From assembly GCA_964438865.1 (NCBI GenBank), contig CAYTMI010000009.1, forward strand, positions 62,001 to 126,000: a stretch of DNA of 64,000 bases. Direction: 5' to 3'. Shown one piece after another: positions 49,901 through 60,582 of this stretch. A program made the position numbers and the translations under genes. The notes under the pieces are model-generated. The model did no database searches, was not told the origin of the DNA, and saw only the letters and a program-made list of their open reading frames with translations. The DNA comes from G016234445 sp964438865. Its GTDB lineage: Bacteria; Chloroflexota; Dehalococcoidia; Tepidiformales; Tepidiformaceae. Position 1 is the first letter of the stretch; each line of letters opens with the position of its first letter.

Positions 49901-51523
49901 ACCCCTGGATCGCGGAGGTGCGCCACGCCATCCCTGGTGTTGGCCTCATCAGCCCGCCGCCGCACCACGACATCTACTCCATCGAAGACCTCGCCCAGCT
50001 GATCCACGATCTCAAGAATGCCAACCCCCGGGCCCGGATCAGCGTGAAGCTGGTCGCCGAAGTCGGCGTCGGGACCGTGGCGGCCGGCGTCGCCAAGGCG
50101 AAGTCCGACGTGATCCTGATCAGCGGCCACGATGGCGGGACCGGCGCCAGCCCCCTCACCTCCCTGAAGCACGCCGGCGGCCCGTGGGAACTCGGCCTGG
50201 CCGAAACCCAGCAAACCCTCGTCCTCAACAAGCTCCGCGACCGGGTGATCGTCCAGACTGACGGCCAGATGAAAACCGGCCGCGACGTGGTCATCGCCGC
50301 GCTGCTCGGGGCCGAAGAGTACGGATTCGCCACCGCGCCGCTCGTGGTTATGGGCTGCGTGATGATGCGCGTCTGCCACCTCGACACCTGCCCCGTTGGC
50401 GTCGCCACCCAGAATCCGCAGCTCCGCGACAAGTTCACGGGAAGGGCGGAACACGTCGTCAACTTCTTCCGCTTCGTTGCCGAAGAAGTCCGCGAGCTCA
50501 TGGCCCAACTCGGTTTCCGCAGCCTCGACGAGATGATCGGCCGCAGCGACTTGCTCGACGTGCGCCGGGCCGTCAATCACTGGAAGGCCCAGGGCCTCGA
50601 TTTCTCCGCGATCCTCTACCGTCCCGAAGTTGGCCCCGAAGTGGCGACGCGCTGCGTCACCACCCAGGACCACGGCCTCGCTCACGCCCTCGACCAGGAA
50701 ATCCTGCCGCTCGTTGCTCCGGCCTTGGAGCGCGGCGAACAGGTCCGCCTGGAGATGCCGATTCGGAACATCCACCGGACCGTCGGCACCATCACCGGCA
50801 GCGAACTCACCCGCAAGTACGGCTTCAACGGCCTCCCCGACGACACGATTCACATCAAGTTCTCGGGTTCGGCCGGCCAGAGCTTCGGCGCGTTCCTGCC
50901 CTCCGGCATGACCCTCGAACTCGAAGGCGACTCGAACGACTACTTCGGCAAGGGTCTCTCCGGCGGCCGCCTCGTGGTTTATCCTCCGAAGACCGCCACC
51001 TTCGTCCCCGAAGAGAACATCGTCATCGGCAACGTCGCGCTCTACGGCTCCACCAGCGGCTCCGCCTTTATTCGTGGCGTCGCGGGCGAACGCTTCTGCG
51101 TCCGGAACAGCGGCGCTGTCGCCGTAGTCGAAGGTACCGGCGACCACTGCTGCGAGTATATGACCGGCGGCCGTGCCGTCATTATCGGGCCTACCGGGCG
51201 CAACTTCGGGGCCGGCATGAGCGGCGGCATCGCCTATGTATACGACGCCGACGGCAGCTTCCTCACCCGCTGCAACCCGGACATGGTCGGTCTCGAACCG
51301 CTCAAGGAAGAGGAAGACCTGGAACTGGTCCACGGCCTTATGGAGCGCCACCGCCAGTACACGGGGAGCAGCGTCGCCGCCGGCTTGCTGCAGGACTGGC
51401 CCGCTGCCGCCGCCCGCTTCGTGAAGGTTATGCCCAACGAATATCGCCGTGTGCTGGAGGAGCGCCGCCGTGCCGCTACCCCATCATCGCAGGCGCCCAC
51501 GAACAACCCGGTGGGGGCCGCTC

Positions 51524-51531
<8 letters not shown>
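46954..51531 (+). CDS. gltB: Glutamate synthase large subunit
   Basis: GltB uses glutamine and 2-oxoglutarate to form two glutamates. The 1525-residue protein has the full GOGAT architecture: a short propeptide ending before Cys26 in HDSCGVGFVVHLKG, the N-terminal nucleophile of the glutaminase domain (to about 430). The central and FMN domains follow, with RFATGAMSFGSISAEAHETL, GRSNTGEGGE and SGHDGGTGASPLTSLKHAGG. The 3Fe-4S cysteines are Cys1135, Cys1141 and Cys1146 in CVMMRVCHLDTCPVGVATQ. The C-terminal beta-helix has repeated GG..G..F...MSGG (about 1270-1490). The ATG has a weak ribosome binding site; an in-frame ATG four codons later is possible. gltD overlaps its end by eight bases. Confidence 0.97.
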
Positions 51532-52972
<1,441 letters not shown>

Positions 52973-52999
52973 CGGCCGAATCCAGGCCTCGAACCGTGG

Positions 53000-54001
53000 T
53001 CAGGCATCGCGGGATACGAGGTACTCTCCCACGGCCCTGAATCCGGCCTCGGCGGCTGCCGCCAGCCGTAGCTGGCTGAGTTCGCCCGCCGCGGCCTCCA
53101 CGAATGTGGACGCCAGTTCGCGGCAGCGCCTGTCCGCCCGGGCGCGTTCGAGCGCGGAGACCACGCGCGCGACGTCCGGGGCGCTGGCCCCGTATTCGGC
53201 TGCGATCACCGGTCCTTCTACGGGGTCGCCGAGCCCGTAGATGATGGGGAGGGTCTTCTTACGGCGGGCGATGTCATTGGCCGTGGACTTCCCGGTGAGG
53301 GAGCTCTCTCCCCATGTGCCGAGGTAGTCGTCCTGGACCTGGAACGCCAGACCAACCTGGAGTCCCCATCGCCCCATCGCGGCCGAGACTTCCGGCGGGG
53401 CCCCGGCCAGGATAGCGCCGATCTCAAGCGGCGCGGCGAGCATTGCTCCGGTCTTGCCCGCCACCATCTCCATGTACTCGCCTGGAGTGACGCGGTCGCG
53501 CGATTCGAAGGCGATGTCCGCCCATTGCCCCCCGATCATGGCCTCCGCGGCACGGTTCAGCACCGCGAGCGCGGCGATTCTCGCATCAGCGGGGCACGTG
53601 GCCTCCACCAGCACCGCGAACGCCTTTGAGTACAGGTAGTCGCCAACGTTGATCGCCTGCGCCTCACCCAGGAACGACCACAGCGTCGGCCTCCCGTGGC
53701 GCTCCGCGTCGCGGTCCTGAATGTCGTCATGGACCAGCGAGAAGTTGTGGATGAGTTCGATTGCGACGGCCCCAGGCATCGCTTCTGCCGCCGTTCCGCC
53801 CAGCGCTTCCGCTGCCATCAGGCAAAGCGAGGGGCGGATGCGTTTTCCGCCCGCGTCCGCAGGGCGCCCGTCGCGGTCTTCCCATCCCATGGCGTAGCGC
53901 GCGGCAGATGCCAACCCTCCCGGCGAACTCCCAATCGCGGCCTTGAGCGCCACTTCGAGTTCGGCCCGGTGGCGCAGCAGTGACGCGGGAGGAGGCACCA
54001 T
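53000..54001 (-). CDS. Polyprenyl (trans-isoprenyl) diphosphate synthase
   Basis: The 333-residue enzyme joins isopentenyl diphosphate units in trans to make geranyl, farnesyl or longer diphosphates. The first Asp-rich motif is in HNFSLVHDDIQDRDAERHGR (DDIQD), and GKRIRPSLCLMAAEALGG and GKTGAMLAAPLEIGAILAG are typical. The second Asp-rich motif is QVQDDYLGTWG, where the usual DD..D becomes DDYLG, a conservative loss often seen. Two residues before the first DD are Val-His, with bulky Phe/Leu further upstream, so chain length cannot be read. The ATG lies four bases after the dxs stop codon, giving a dxs-prenyltransferase operon for isoprenoid supply. Confidence 0.9.
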   Translation of the reverse strand: MVPPPASLLRHRAELEVALKAAIGSSPGGLASAARYAMGWEDRDGRPADAGGKRIRPSLCLMAAEALGGTAAEAMPGAVAIELIHNFSLVHDDIQDRDAERHGRPTLWSFLGEAQAINVGDYLYSKAFAVLVEATCPADARIAALAVLNRAAEAMIGGQWADIAFESRDRVTPGEYMEMVAGKTGAMLAAPLEIGAILAGAPPEVSAAMGRWGLQVGLAFQVQDDYLGTWGESSLTGKSTANDIARRKKTLPIIYGLGDPVEGPVIAAEYGASAPDVARVVSALERARADRRCRELASTFVEAAAGELSQLRLAAAAEAGFRAVGEYLVSRDA

Positions 54002-54005
54002 CGGC

Positions 54006-55949
54006 TCAGGCGGGCGCCAGTTCGACCGGCGCCTCGAATGCTGCTGGAGCGGCGGCCGCCGGCGGTCGGCCCAGCACTGACCGTGCACGCTCCGCGATCC
54101 CGGCGGCGTCGAGGCCGTGGAGGTGGCGGAAGGTCACCTGGGGGCCGTGGTCGACGATCGCGTCGGGCATGGTGAGCATGGTGAGTAGCCGGTCGGCGAG
54201 GCCGTGCTCGGCGAGGAGTGCGAGGACGCCTTCGCCGAAGCCGCCGGCCTGCACGTTCTCTTCGGCCGTCACGATCCCACCCGTCTCCCGGGCGAGCCGG
54301 AGGATGAGGTTCTCGTCCAGCGGCTTGGCGAAACGGGCATTCACCACGGTCGCTTCAATCCCCGTGTCCTCAAGGATGCGGGCGGCCTGCAGGCATTCGG
54401 TCACGGGCGTCCCGAAGGCGAGCAGGGTGATGTCGCGCCCTTCGCGGAGCACTTCGGCCTTCCCGATCGGGAGCGCCTTCATCGGCAGGTCGGTTGGGGC
54501 GCCGGTGCCGGTTCCCCGGGGGAAGCGCACCGCGAACGGCCCATCGTGGTTGACCCCGGTATAGAGCAGGTCGCGCAGTTCCGTTTCGTCCTTCGGCGCC
54601 GCGACCACCATGTTTGGGAGGCACCGGAGGTAGCTGATGTCGATGAACCCCTGGTGGGTCTTGCCATCGTCGCCAACGTATCCTGCCCGGTCCATGGCGA
54701 ACACCACGGGCAGGTTCTGCACGACGACGTCGTGGACGATAGAGTCGAAGCCCCGCTGGAGGAAGGTCGAGTAGATCGCCGCGATCGGCCGCATCCCCTG
54801 GGTCGCCATCCCCGCGGCGAAGGTCACCGCGTGCTGCTCGGCGATACCCACGTCGAACACGCGGTCCGGGTGCTTCCGGTGGACAGGCGCGAGGCCAGTG
54901 CCTTCCAGCATCGCCGCCGTCACAGCGACGACGCGGGGGTCCTGTTCGATCAGTTCCTGGGTGGCCTGGGCGAAGACCTGGCTATACGTGGGCACCGGGG
55001 GCGCCGCCGCCGGGTCGGCCGCTTTCTTCATCCAATAGGTGCCGCTGTGGCTCTTGATCGGGTCGGCTGCGGCTTCGGGGATGCCGTGGCCTTTTTCCGT
55101 GAGGATGTGGAGCAGCACCGGCTTGGTGCGCACCTTCTTGATGGCCGCGAGCGTCGCCTCGAGTTCGTAGAGGTCGTGGCCATCGACCGGCCCGTAGTAC
55201 TCGAACCCGAACTGTTCCCAGAACCGCGCCGGCACGAGGAGGTCGCGCATGCTTGCCTTGACGCGCTTGGCCCCTTCCCAAACCTGCCGGCCGAGCGGGA
55301 GGTGTTCGACCATGCTGCCAATCTCTCGCTTCGCGTTGCGGTAGAGAGGATCGATCCGCAGCTTGTTGACGTTCCGGCTGAGCGCGCCGACGTTCGGCGA
55401 AATCGACATTGCGTTGTCGTTGAGGATGACGATGACGTCTTCCTGGAGGTGCCCGGCGTGGTTCATCGCCTCGAGCGACATCCCGGCGGTCATCGCGCCG
55501 TCGCCCACCACGGCAACGACATGGTTGTGCTCTCCCCTGAGGTCGCGGGCCACGGCCATGCCGACAGCGGCGGAGATCGCGGTACCAGCGTGACCGGCGC
55601 CGAAGGCATCGTGCTCGCTTTCGTTTCTGTCGGCGAACCCGGAGAGGCCCTGGTACTGGCGGATGGTCGCCATCCGCTCTTTCCGGCCGGTCAGGATCTT
55701 GTGGACATAAATCTGATGACTCACGTCCCAGAGGATCTTGTCCTTCGGCGAATCGAAAAGGCGGTGCAGGGCGATCGAGAGTTCCACCACACCGAGGTTC
55801 GATGCAAGGTGCCCGCCGCCGCCGATGCAGTGGACCGTCTCTACCAGGAATTCGCGGACTTCGCGGGCGAGTTCCTGGAGTTCGGCGTGGGAGAGGGATC
55901 GGAGGTCGGCCGGGGAGTCAACGCGGTCGAGGATGCGGGTCAACGGCAA
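54006..55949 (-). CDS. dxs: 1-deoxy-D-xylulose-5-phosphate synthase
   Basis: Dxs joins pyruvate and glyceraldehyde 3-phosphate, using thiamine diphosphate, as the first step of the MEP pathway. The 647-residue protein has GGGHLASNLGVVELSIALH, GDGAMTAGMSLEAMNHAG for the TPP-binding motif ending in ILNDNAMSISPN, VDGHDLYELEATLA, and the C-terminal transketolase part with VFDVGIAEQHAVTFAAGMA, PVVFAMDRAG. All match Dxs. It heads the operon with the polyprenyl synthase. ispG, a later step, is encoded about 6 kb away, and thiN for its cofactor at 4.3 kb. Confidence 0.96.
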   Translation of the reverse strand: MPLTRILDRVDSPADLRSLSHAELQELAREVREFLVETVHCIGGGGHLASNLGVVELSIALHRLFDSPKDKILWDVSHQIYVHKILTGRKERMATIRQYQGLSGFADRNESEHDAFGAGHAGTAISAAVGMAVARDLRGEHNHVVAVVGDGAMTAGMSLEAMNHAGHLQEDVIVILNDNAMSISPNVGALSRNVNKLRIDPLYRNAKREIGSMVEHLPLGRQVWEGAKRVKASMRDLLVPARFWEQFGFEYYGPVDGHDLYELEATLAAIKKVRTKPVLLHILTEKGHGIPEAAADPIKSHSGTYWMKKAADPAAAPPVPTYSQVFAQATQELIEQDPRVVAVTAAMLEGTGLAPVHRKHPDRVFDVGIAEQHAVTFAAGMATQGMRPIAAIYSTFLQRGFDSIVHDVVVQNLPVVFAMDRAGYVGDDGKTHQGFIDISYLRCLPNMVVAAPKDETELRDLLYTGVNHDGPFAVRFPRGTGTGAPTDLPMKALPIGKAEVLREGRDITLLAFGTPVTECLQAARILEDTGIEATVVNARFAKPLDENLILRLARETGGIVTAEENVQAGGFGEGVLALLAEHGLADRLLTMLTMPDAIVDHGPQVTFRHLHGLDAAGIAERARSVLGRPPAAAAPAAFEAPVELAPA

Positions 55950-56097
55950 CTCCTTGTGGGCGCCTATCAGCGAAGCACAATCCGCGCCGGGGTGCAGTCG
56001 GGCAGCTTACGGCGCGCCGTGACGGCGGCATGGGCCTACCCGCGAGCCTACGAAAATCCAACGTACGGGGGCGCCGCGGGTGGGTCAAGGACTGGCT

Positions 56098-57303
56098 TCA
56101 GGACGGGTTGATGGCGCCCACGCGCGGGCCTTCGAATGACTGCCGGTGGACCTCCGCGGGGGGCTCCTGCGCGGCCGGCAGGCGAATGGTGAAGGTTGTC
56201 CCGACGTCTACGGTCGATGTCACACCCACGGTGCCGCCCATGCTCTGCACCAGTTCCCGGACAATCGCGAGCCCGAGGCCGGTGCCCCCGTCGCGCCGGC
56301 TGCGGCTTTTCTCTACCCGGTAGAACCGGTCGAACACGCGCTCCAGGTCCTTCGGGGCAATCCCCGGGCCGTTGTCGGCAACGGCGATCACTGCCCATGG
56401 CCCGTCCCGGCGCGACCGCACCGTCACGGTGGAGCCTTCGCCGGAGTATTTGATGGCGTTGTCCACGAGGTTGAGCACTGCCCGGTAGAGCAGGTCTGGC
56501 GCTGCCTCTGCCTCCAGGTTGGGGTCCCCCTCTGTCCGGAGCTCGACCCCTTTGAGCCCCGCAACTGAGTCCAGCTGGTGGAAGACTTCGCGAACCACGC
56601 GGAACACCTCCACGGGCTCCCGCTCCGGTGCGTCGTGCTCGTTCACCGAAAGCAGCAGGAGGTCGTCGCTCAGCCTGGCGAGCCGTTCGGTTTGACCTTT
56701 GATCATCCCGACGAGACCCCGGTAGTCCTCGATCGTGGCGTCTTCGTCGTCCTCGGTCACGTCGATGTTTGTCCGGATCGAGGTCAGCGGCGTCCTGAGC
56801 TCATGCGAGGCGTCCTGCACGAACTGCCGCTGCTGCGTGAAGGACACTTCCAGCCGCCCGATCATGGAGTCGAAGGTGTCGGCCAGCGCCTTCAGTTCGT
56901 CATCCGGCCCGAGGTGGTTGATCCGCCGGCTCAGGTTGGAGGCGCTGATCTCCGATGCCGCCTCCGTGATATCGCGGACGGGCCGCAGCATCATTCCGGA
57001 GAAGAGGTAGCCCCCGACCCCGGAAGCGAGTGCCAGCCCGACGATCGCGATCAGCGACCATGTCTGCAGCCGCTCGATGTTGTCGGCGTAGATCTGGTCC
57101 TCGAAATACTTGACTGTCACCGTCAGCGCGGGGTCGCCGTTCATCGCCCGGCCGGGCCCGTCGCGCACGGGCTCCCAGAGGACGTCGCTGATCTCGTAGT
57201 TGTTGGGATGGTCCACTCTCGCGGCCACGTTCAGGGCGATCACGAAGGCGACGCCGAAAACCAGCAGCAGGCTGGAATACCAGACCGACAGCTTGAATCG
57301 CAC
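56098..57303 (-). CDS. Membrane sensor histidine kinase
   Basis: The 401-residue protein has two transmembrane helices (about 9-28 and 83-104) around a short extracellular loop of about 55 residues. A HAMP linker (105-157) follows, then HisKA with phospho-acceptor His167 in FVQDASHELRTPLTSIR. The HATPase domain has the N box NLVDNAIKYS, G1 AVADNGPGIAPKD, F box VFDRFYRVEKSRS and G2 GGTGLGLAIV. It senses an unknown envelope signal. It lies 28 bases downstream of its partner response regulator gene on the same strand. Confidence 0.94.
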   Translation of the reverse strand: MRFKLSVWYSSLLLVFGVAFVIALNVAARVDHPNNYEISDVLWEPVRDGPGRAMNGDPALTVTVKYFEDQIYADNIERLQTWSLIAIVGLALASGVGGYLFSGMMLRPVRDITEAASEISASNLSRRINHLGPDDELKALADTFDSMIGRLEVSFTQQRQFVQDASHELRTPLTSIRTNIDVTEDDEDATIEDYRGLVGMIKGQTERLARLSDDLLLLSVNEHDAPEREPVEVFRVVREVFHQLDSVAGLKGVELRTEGDPNLEAEAAPDLLYRAVLNLVDNAIKYSGEGSTVTVRSRRDGPWAVIAVADNGPGIAPKDLERVFDRFYRVEKSRSRRDGGTGLGLAIVRELVQSMGGTVGVTSTVDVGTTFTIRLPAAQEPPAEVHRQSFEGPRVGAINPS

Positions 57304-57331
57304 CGTCCGCGCGAAAGCCGGGAGGCGAATC

Positions 57332-57994
57332 CTAGAGGACGTAACCTTTCCCCCGGATGGTCTCGATCAGTTGCTCGCCAAAGCCTTCATTCAGCTTGCG
57401 GCGCAGGTTGTTCATGTGCACCTTCACGGTCTGCGTGAAGGGGTTGGCGTGTTCGTCCCAGATGTGCTCCAGGAGTTCTTCTTGCGGCACCGCCCGGCCT
57501 TCGTTCCGCGCCAGGTAGTAGAGGAGGGCGAACTCCTTGGGCGTGAGATGGATCTCCTGCCCGTCGCGGCGCGAGCGATTCGTGTTCGGGTCCAGCTCCA
57601 GCCCCCGGGTGTTGAGGACCGGCTCGCGGAGACCGCCCTCCCGCCGGGCGACGGCCCGGATCCGCGCCTCCAATTCGCTGAACGCAAACGGTTTGACGAG
57701 GTAGTCGTCTGCACCGTGGTCCAGTCCCTCGATGCGTTCGCGGATCGAACTGCGCGCCGTGAGCATGATGATCCCGCCGGCGAAGCGGTCTTCGCGCAGC
57801 CGCCGGCACACTTCGATACCGTCGATCCGCGGCAGATTCAGGTCCAGGCAGACGACGTCGTACGAATTGACGCTCGCCTTCTCCAGCGCCTGTGCGCCGT
57901 CCAGGGCGACGTCGACGGCGTAGCCCTTCTTCACCAGCCCCCGCTCGATGGCGCTGGCGATCGTTTCTTCGTCTTCCACTACAAGGACTCGCAT
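57332..57994 (-). CDS. OmpR/PhoB-family response regulator
   Basis: The 220-residue protein has a receiver domain with acidic residues in VVEDEE, phospho-acceptor Asp51 in VVCLDLNLPRIDG, Thr79 in MLTARS and Lys101 in DYLVKPFAF. The C-terminal winged helix has HLTPKEFALLYYLARNEGRA, QTVKVHMNNLRRKL and IRGKGYVL. It is encoded immediately before the histidine kinase, so the two form a two-component system. A tandem GTAAAGAC repeat lies upstream and may be its own operator. Confidence 0.95.
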   Translation of the reverse strand: MRVLVVEDEETIASAIERGLVKKGYAVDVALDGAQALEKASVNSYDVVCLDLNLPRIDGIEVCRRLREDRFAGGIIMLTARSSIRERIEGLDHGADDYLVKPFAFSELEARIRAVARREGGLREPVLNTRGLELDPNTNRSRRDGQEIHLTPKEFALLYYLARNEGRAVPQEELLEHIWDEHANPFTQTVKVHMNNLRRKLNEGFGEQLIETIRGKGYVL

Positions 57995-58052
57995 GAGCGG
58001 TCCACCTCCAACGGTCTCGTACCCACCCTAGACCCTGCCGCCCCAAACGAAG

Positions 58053-58073
58053 GTAAAGACCAAATGTAAAGAC
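58053..58073 (+). repeat. GTAAAGAC direct repeat upstream of the response regulator gene
   Basis: GTAAAGAC occurs twice with a 5-base spacer (58053-58060 and 58066-58073), a 13-base period, about 60-80 bases before the response regulator start. OmpR/PhoB proteins bind direct repeats, usually of 11-base period, so this is a plausible but not ideal autoregulatory site. Confidence 0.4.
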
Positions 58074-58085
58074 TCGCTTGCCGCT

Positions 58086-59438
58086 TCAGCCTTCCAGCTT
58101 CGGCGGGACCACCTCGACAGGCGCGTGGGTGATGTACTTCAGTGTCATCTCCCGCAGGTTGCCAGCTTTCAGCTGGCGGATGAGGAAGATGAACTTGCCC
58201 TGGAGTTCCTTCCCGAGTTCGGCGCGGATCTCCGAGGGAATGTCCCAGGTCTGCCGCTTGAACGGCCCCCAGGCCTTCTTGCGCGTCTTGTAGAAGAACT
58301 GCAGGTCCGTCTCGCCCTGGCTGCGTTCGTCTGCCAACTTGGTGTCCGAATACGTCCGCATCTCCGCCAGGAGGTCAGCCGGGAAGTGCGAGTGGTCCAT
58401 GATCTGGTTCTGGAAGCCCGTCGCCAGGTGGATCTCGGCGGTCTCGACCTCCGGGAAGCGGTGGAACAGTTCGTCCGGCAGCGTGCTGGCGCCGTGCTGG
58501 ACGGCGCCGGCCATGCCGTAGGTCTCGCGCCCCACCCGCGACATCTCGCGGAGCGTGTCGAAGTCGATGGCCACCTTCGCGATCGTCCCGTCGGGCAGGG
58601 GGATGCCGCCGTGGCTCGTGCCGGTCTGGACGCTCACCTTGGCGAGTTCGGGTCCCCTCGCGGCGACGATCGCATTGAAGCCGTCCACATACGCCATCAG
58701 CTCTTCGACCGTGCTGTTGTTCTTGCCGACCTCGCCGATCTCGCCGCCAATCGAGACCCGGACACCCTTCGGTTCGAGTTCGCGCACCAGCCTGGCCAGC
58801 CGTGCCGTCAGCTTCGCGTTCGGCGCCTGCTGGTCGCTCACCTTCTCGTAGCTCAGGTCCACGAGCGTCGATGCGTCGATGTCGATGCAGTAGAACTGTG
58901 CTGCCACAGCCTTCCTGATCAGGTCCTCCAGCGCCTTCGTCTCGCCCTCGGCGTCGGCGGCGAACTTCTTCGCGTTCGCCTGGAAGTGGTCACCCTGGAT
59001 GAACACAGGCCCCTGGTATCCCTCGGCGATCGCTGCCGCGAGGACCACCGCTGCCATCTCCGCCGGTTCCTGGAAGGTGTACCCCATCTCCGACCGCGCG
59101 AGTTCAAAGACCGTCGCTGCACCGGCGGTCTCCTGCATCGCTCGGAACAGCGCCCGCGACATGTCGTACGCCATCCCCCGAATGTTCACGGCAGGCACCG
59201 TGAATCCGCTGACCTCGCCCCGGCCGCGCGCCTCGTAGAGGGCAGCGATGGACGATGGGACGGCCCCGAGCTGGGGCGCGGCAGCGTGGATCGCGTACCG
59301 GGCCAGCAGCTGGTCCTCCGCGTCGCCAAACACGGCGAGCCGGACGATGTCGTCGATGGAAGCGCGGACCGCGGCAGCATCACGCAGCGAGGGCCGGCCG
59401 CTAGAGATGGTGAGGACCGAGGTGAGCAACGTGTTCAT
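58086..59438 (-). CDS. Class II fructose-bisphosphate aldolase family protein
   Basis: The 450-residue protein has the class II metal-dependent aldolase fold: GFTVPAVNIRGMAYDMSRAL, VFIQGDHFQANAKKFAADAE with the zinc-site His, YCIDIDASTLVDLSYEKV, VSIGGEIGEVG, and VQTGTSHGGIPLPDG. It is about 100 residues longer than typical Fba, with an N-terminal region of about 75 residues and a C-terminal part (TRKKAWGPFKRQTWDIP), as in the long class II aldolase-like group found in Actinobacteria and Chloroflexota. Fructose-bisphosphate is the likely substrate but tagatose-type activity cannot be excluded. A TACAAT -10 lies seven bases before the ATG, so the mRNA may be leaderless. Confidence 0.85.
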   Translation of the reverse strand: MNTLLTSVLTISSGRPSLRDAAAVRASIDDIVRLAVFGDAEDQLLARYAIHAAAPQLGAVPSSIAALYEARGRGEVSGFTVPAVNIRGMAYDMSRALFRAMQETAGAATVFELARSEMGYTFQEPAEMAAVVLAAAIAEGYQGPVFIQGDHFQANAKKFAADAEGETKALEDLIRKAVAAQFYCIDIDASTLVDLSYEKVSDQQAPNAKLTARLARLVRELEPKGVRVSIGGEIGEVGKNNSTVEELMAYVDGFNAIVAARGPELAKVSVQTGTSHGGIPLPDGTIAKVAIDFDTLREMSRVGRETYGMAGAVQHGASTLPDELFHRFPEVETAEIHLATGFQNQIMDHSHFPADLLAEMRTYSDTKLADERSQGETDLQFFYKTRKKAWGPFKRQTWDIPSEIRAELGKELQGKFIFLIRQLKAGNLREMTLKYITHAPVEVVPPKLEG

Positions 59439-59445
59439 GCGCCCT

Positions 59446-59451
59446 ATTGTA
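59446..59451 (-). promoter_or_regulatory. -10 element (TACAAT) before the aldolase gene
   Basis: TACAAT on the minus strand ends seven bases before the ATG, so transcription would begin at or next to the start codon. Confidence 0.45.
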
Positions 59452-59496
59452 CGGCGGCTGGGAAGGCCGAGATAGCTTCGCCGCCGGGCAACAGAA

Positions 59497-59522
59497 CGGG
59501 GCGACGCCTTCGCGCCGCCCCG
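59497..59522 (-). terminator. Hairpin after the pseudo-receiver regulator gene
   Basis: A ten-base stem with one mismatch (CGGGGCGACG against CGCCGCCCCG) and a 6-base loop lies 25 bases after the stop codon. The following T tract is poor. Confidence 0.45.
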
Positions 59523-59547
59523 GAGGTGACTCTGTTTGGGATGGCCC

Positions 59548-60306
59548 TCAGGCCGCCTGCTGGATGGCTCCCCGCCGATCGCCGCGCCGCTCCAGCATAT
59601 AGCCGAAGCCCCGCACGTTGATGATGTAGCTCGGCTCCGAAGGGTCCGCCTCGATCTTCCGGCGGATGCGGCGGATGTACACTTTCACGATCTCCTGGGC
59701 CTCGCGGTCGGAGTACGTGTAGTCCTGCACCGCCCGTAGGATTTCGACCGGGCTCACGACCTTGCCGGCGTTCCGCGCCAGGTAGGCGAGGATCTTGAAC
59801 TCGGTCGGCGTCAGCGGGATGGTCTGGTCTTCGCGAATCGCCTGACAGCGGTCGAAGTCGAGCACAAGGTCGCGGACTGTGATCGAGGCTGGGCCTTCTT
59901 CGACAACCGGAGCCGGCGCCTTGCGGCGGGCGAGCGCGCCCAGCTGGGCCGTCAGCATCTCCACGCCGTCGGTGTCGCGAAGGCAGATGTCTGCCCCCGC
60001 TTCCAACGCCGCGGTCAGTCCATGGGCGTGGGGCCCGGGCGCGATAACCATGAGCGCGGCGGTCGAACTCCGCGCCACGGACCGCACCAGGGCGAGGTCT
60101 GTGTCGTGGCGGGGGTCGATTGCCAGGACCACAAGATCCGGCTCGAACTGCGCCAGGAGACGCTCGGTCTCGCGGTCGTGGGGCCGTTCAGTCGTCGTGA
60201 AGCCGTGGCGCGCAAGCGCCGGCAGCACGTCCGACGATCGGTACTCGCGGGTGTGAGTGACAAAGGCGACCGCGGATCGATAACCCTGGTCGGAACGGTC
60301 TGTCAT
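59548..60306 (-). CDS. OmpR-type winged-helix regulator with a pseudo-receiver domain
   Basis: The 252-residue protein has a receiver-like N-terminal domain (about 10-128) and a winged helix (145-243) with IPLTPTEFKILAYLARNAGK, EAQEIVKVYIRRIRRKIEAD and YIINVRGFGYML. The receiver lacks the residues needed for phosphorylation: the acidic pair at the start is AFVTHTRE, the acceptor position in PDLVVLAIDPRHD is Ala62 with Asp64 two later, and the usual KP near the end is LRDT. No kinase gene adjoins. It probably responds to a ligand, a partner or its own level. Tandem TGTCAC-type repeats lie upstream. Confidence 0.85.
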   Translation of the reverse strand: MTDRSDQGYRSAVAFVTHTREYRSSDVLPALARHGFTTTERPHDRETERLLAQFEPDLVVLAIDPRHDTDLALVRSVARSSTAALMVIAPGPHAHGLTAALEAGADICLRDTDGVEMLTAQLGALARRKAPAPVVEEGPASITVRDLVLDFDRCQAIREDQTIPLTPTEFKILAYLARNAGKVVSPVEILRAVQDYTYSDREAQEIVKVYIRRIRRKIEADPSEPSYIINVRGFGYMLERRGDRRGAIQQAA

Positions 60307-60582
60307 TGGTGGGGACCCCCATGGTTGCGTGTGGTCTCGGGTGAGGCCGTTGGTGGACCCTGCGCACAGTCGCGCTGGGCCCCGTGTGGACTACTGGTGT
60401 TCATTAGGGATCTTCGGCAGGAAAGGCGGCCCTAATAGGGTGCCGGTTCACTCTTTTCGTTCTTTCCTTGTCACTCCCCGGTCACGTACCCAGTCGCCGC
60501 CCGGAAGCGGGTCCGGCCGCGGGGCTGCGCCATGGATGACGCGGGCCCCGCGGCCGGCAACGGGAGGTGTCCGGGAGAAAGG
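60307..60582. other. Intergenic region between the sigma factor and pseudo-receiver regulator genes
   Basis: The 276 bases have no gene. They contain an inverted repeat ATTAGGG (60403-60409) and CCCTAAT (60430-60436), a palindrome CCCTAATAGGG (60430-60440), and two TCAC repeats exactly 11 bases apart (60471 and 60482, in TTGTCAC and GGTCACG). These are candidate operator sites for the downstream regulator gene. Confidence 0.45.

Noticed and set aside
48490..51351. A 953-codon open frame antisense to gltB (and a 785-codon one at 18571-20928 antisense to the penicillin-binding protein gene).
   Set aside because: Long antisense frames are expected in high-GC genes because stop codons are rare in the complementary frames. 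The sense products match known families and the antisense products have no recognisable domain.
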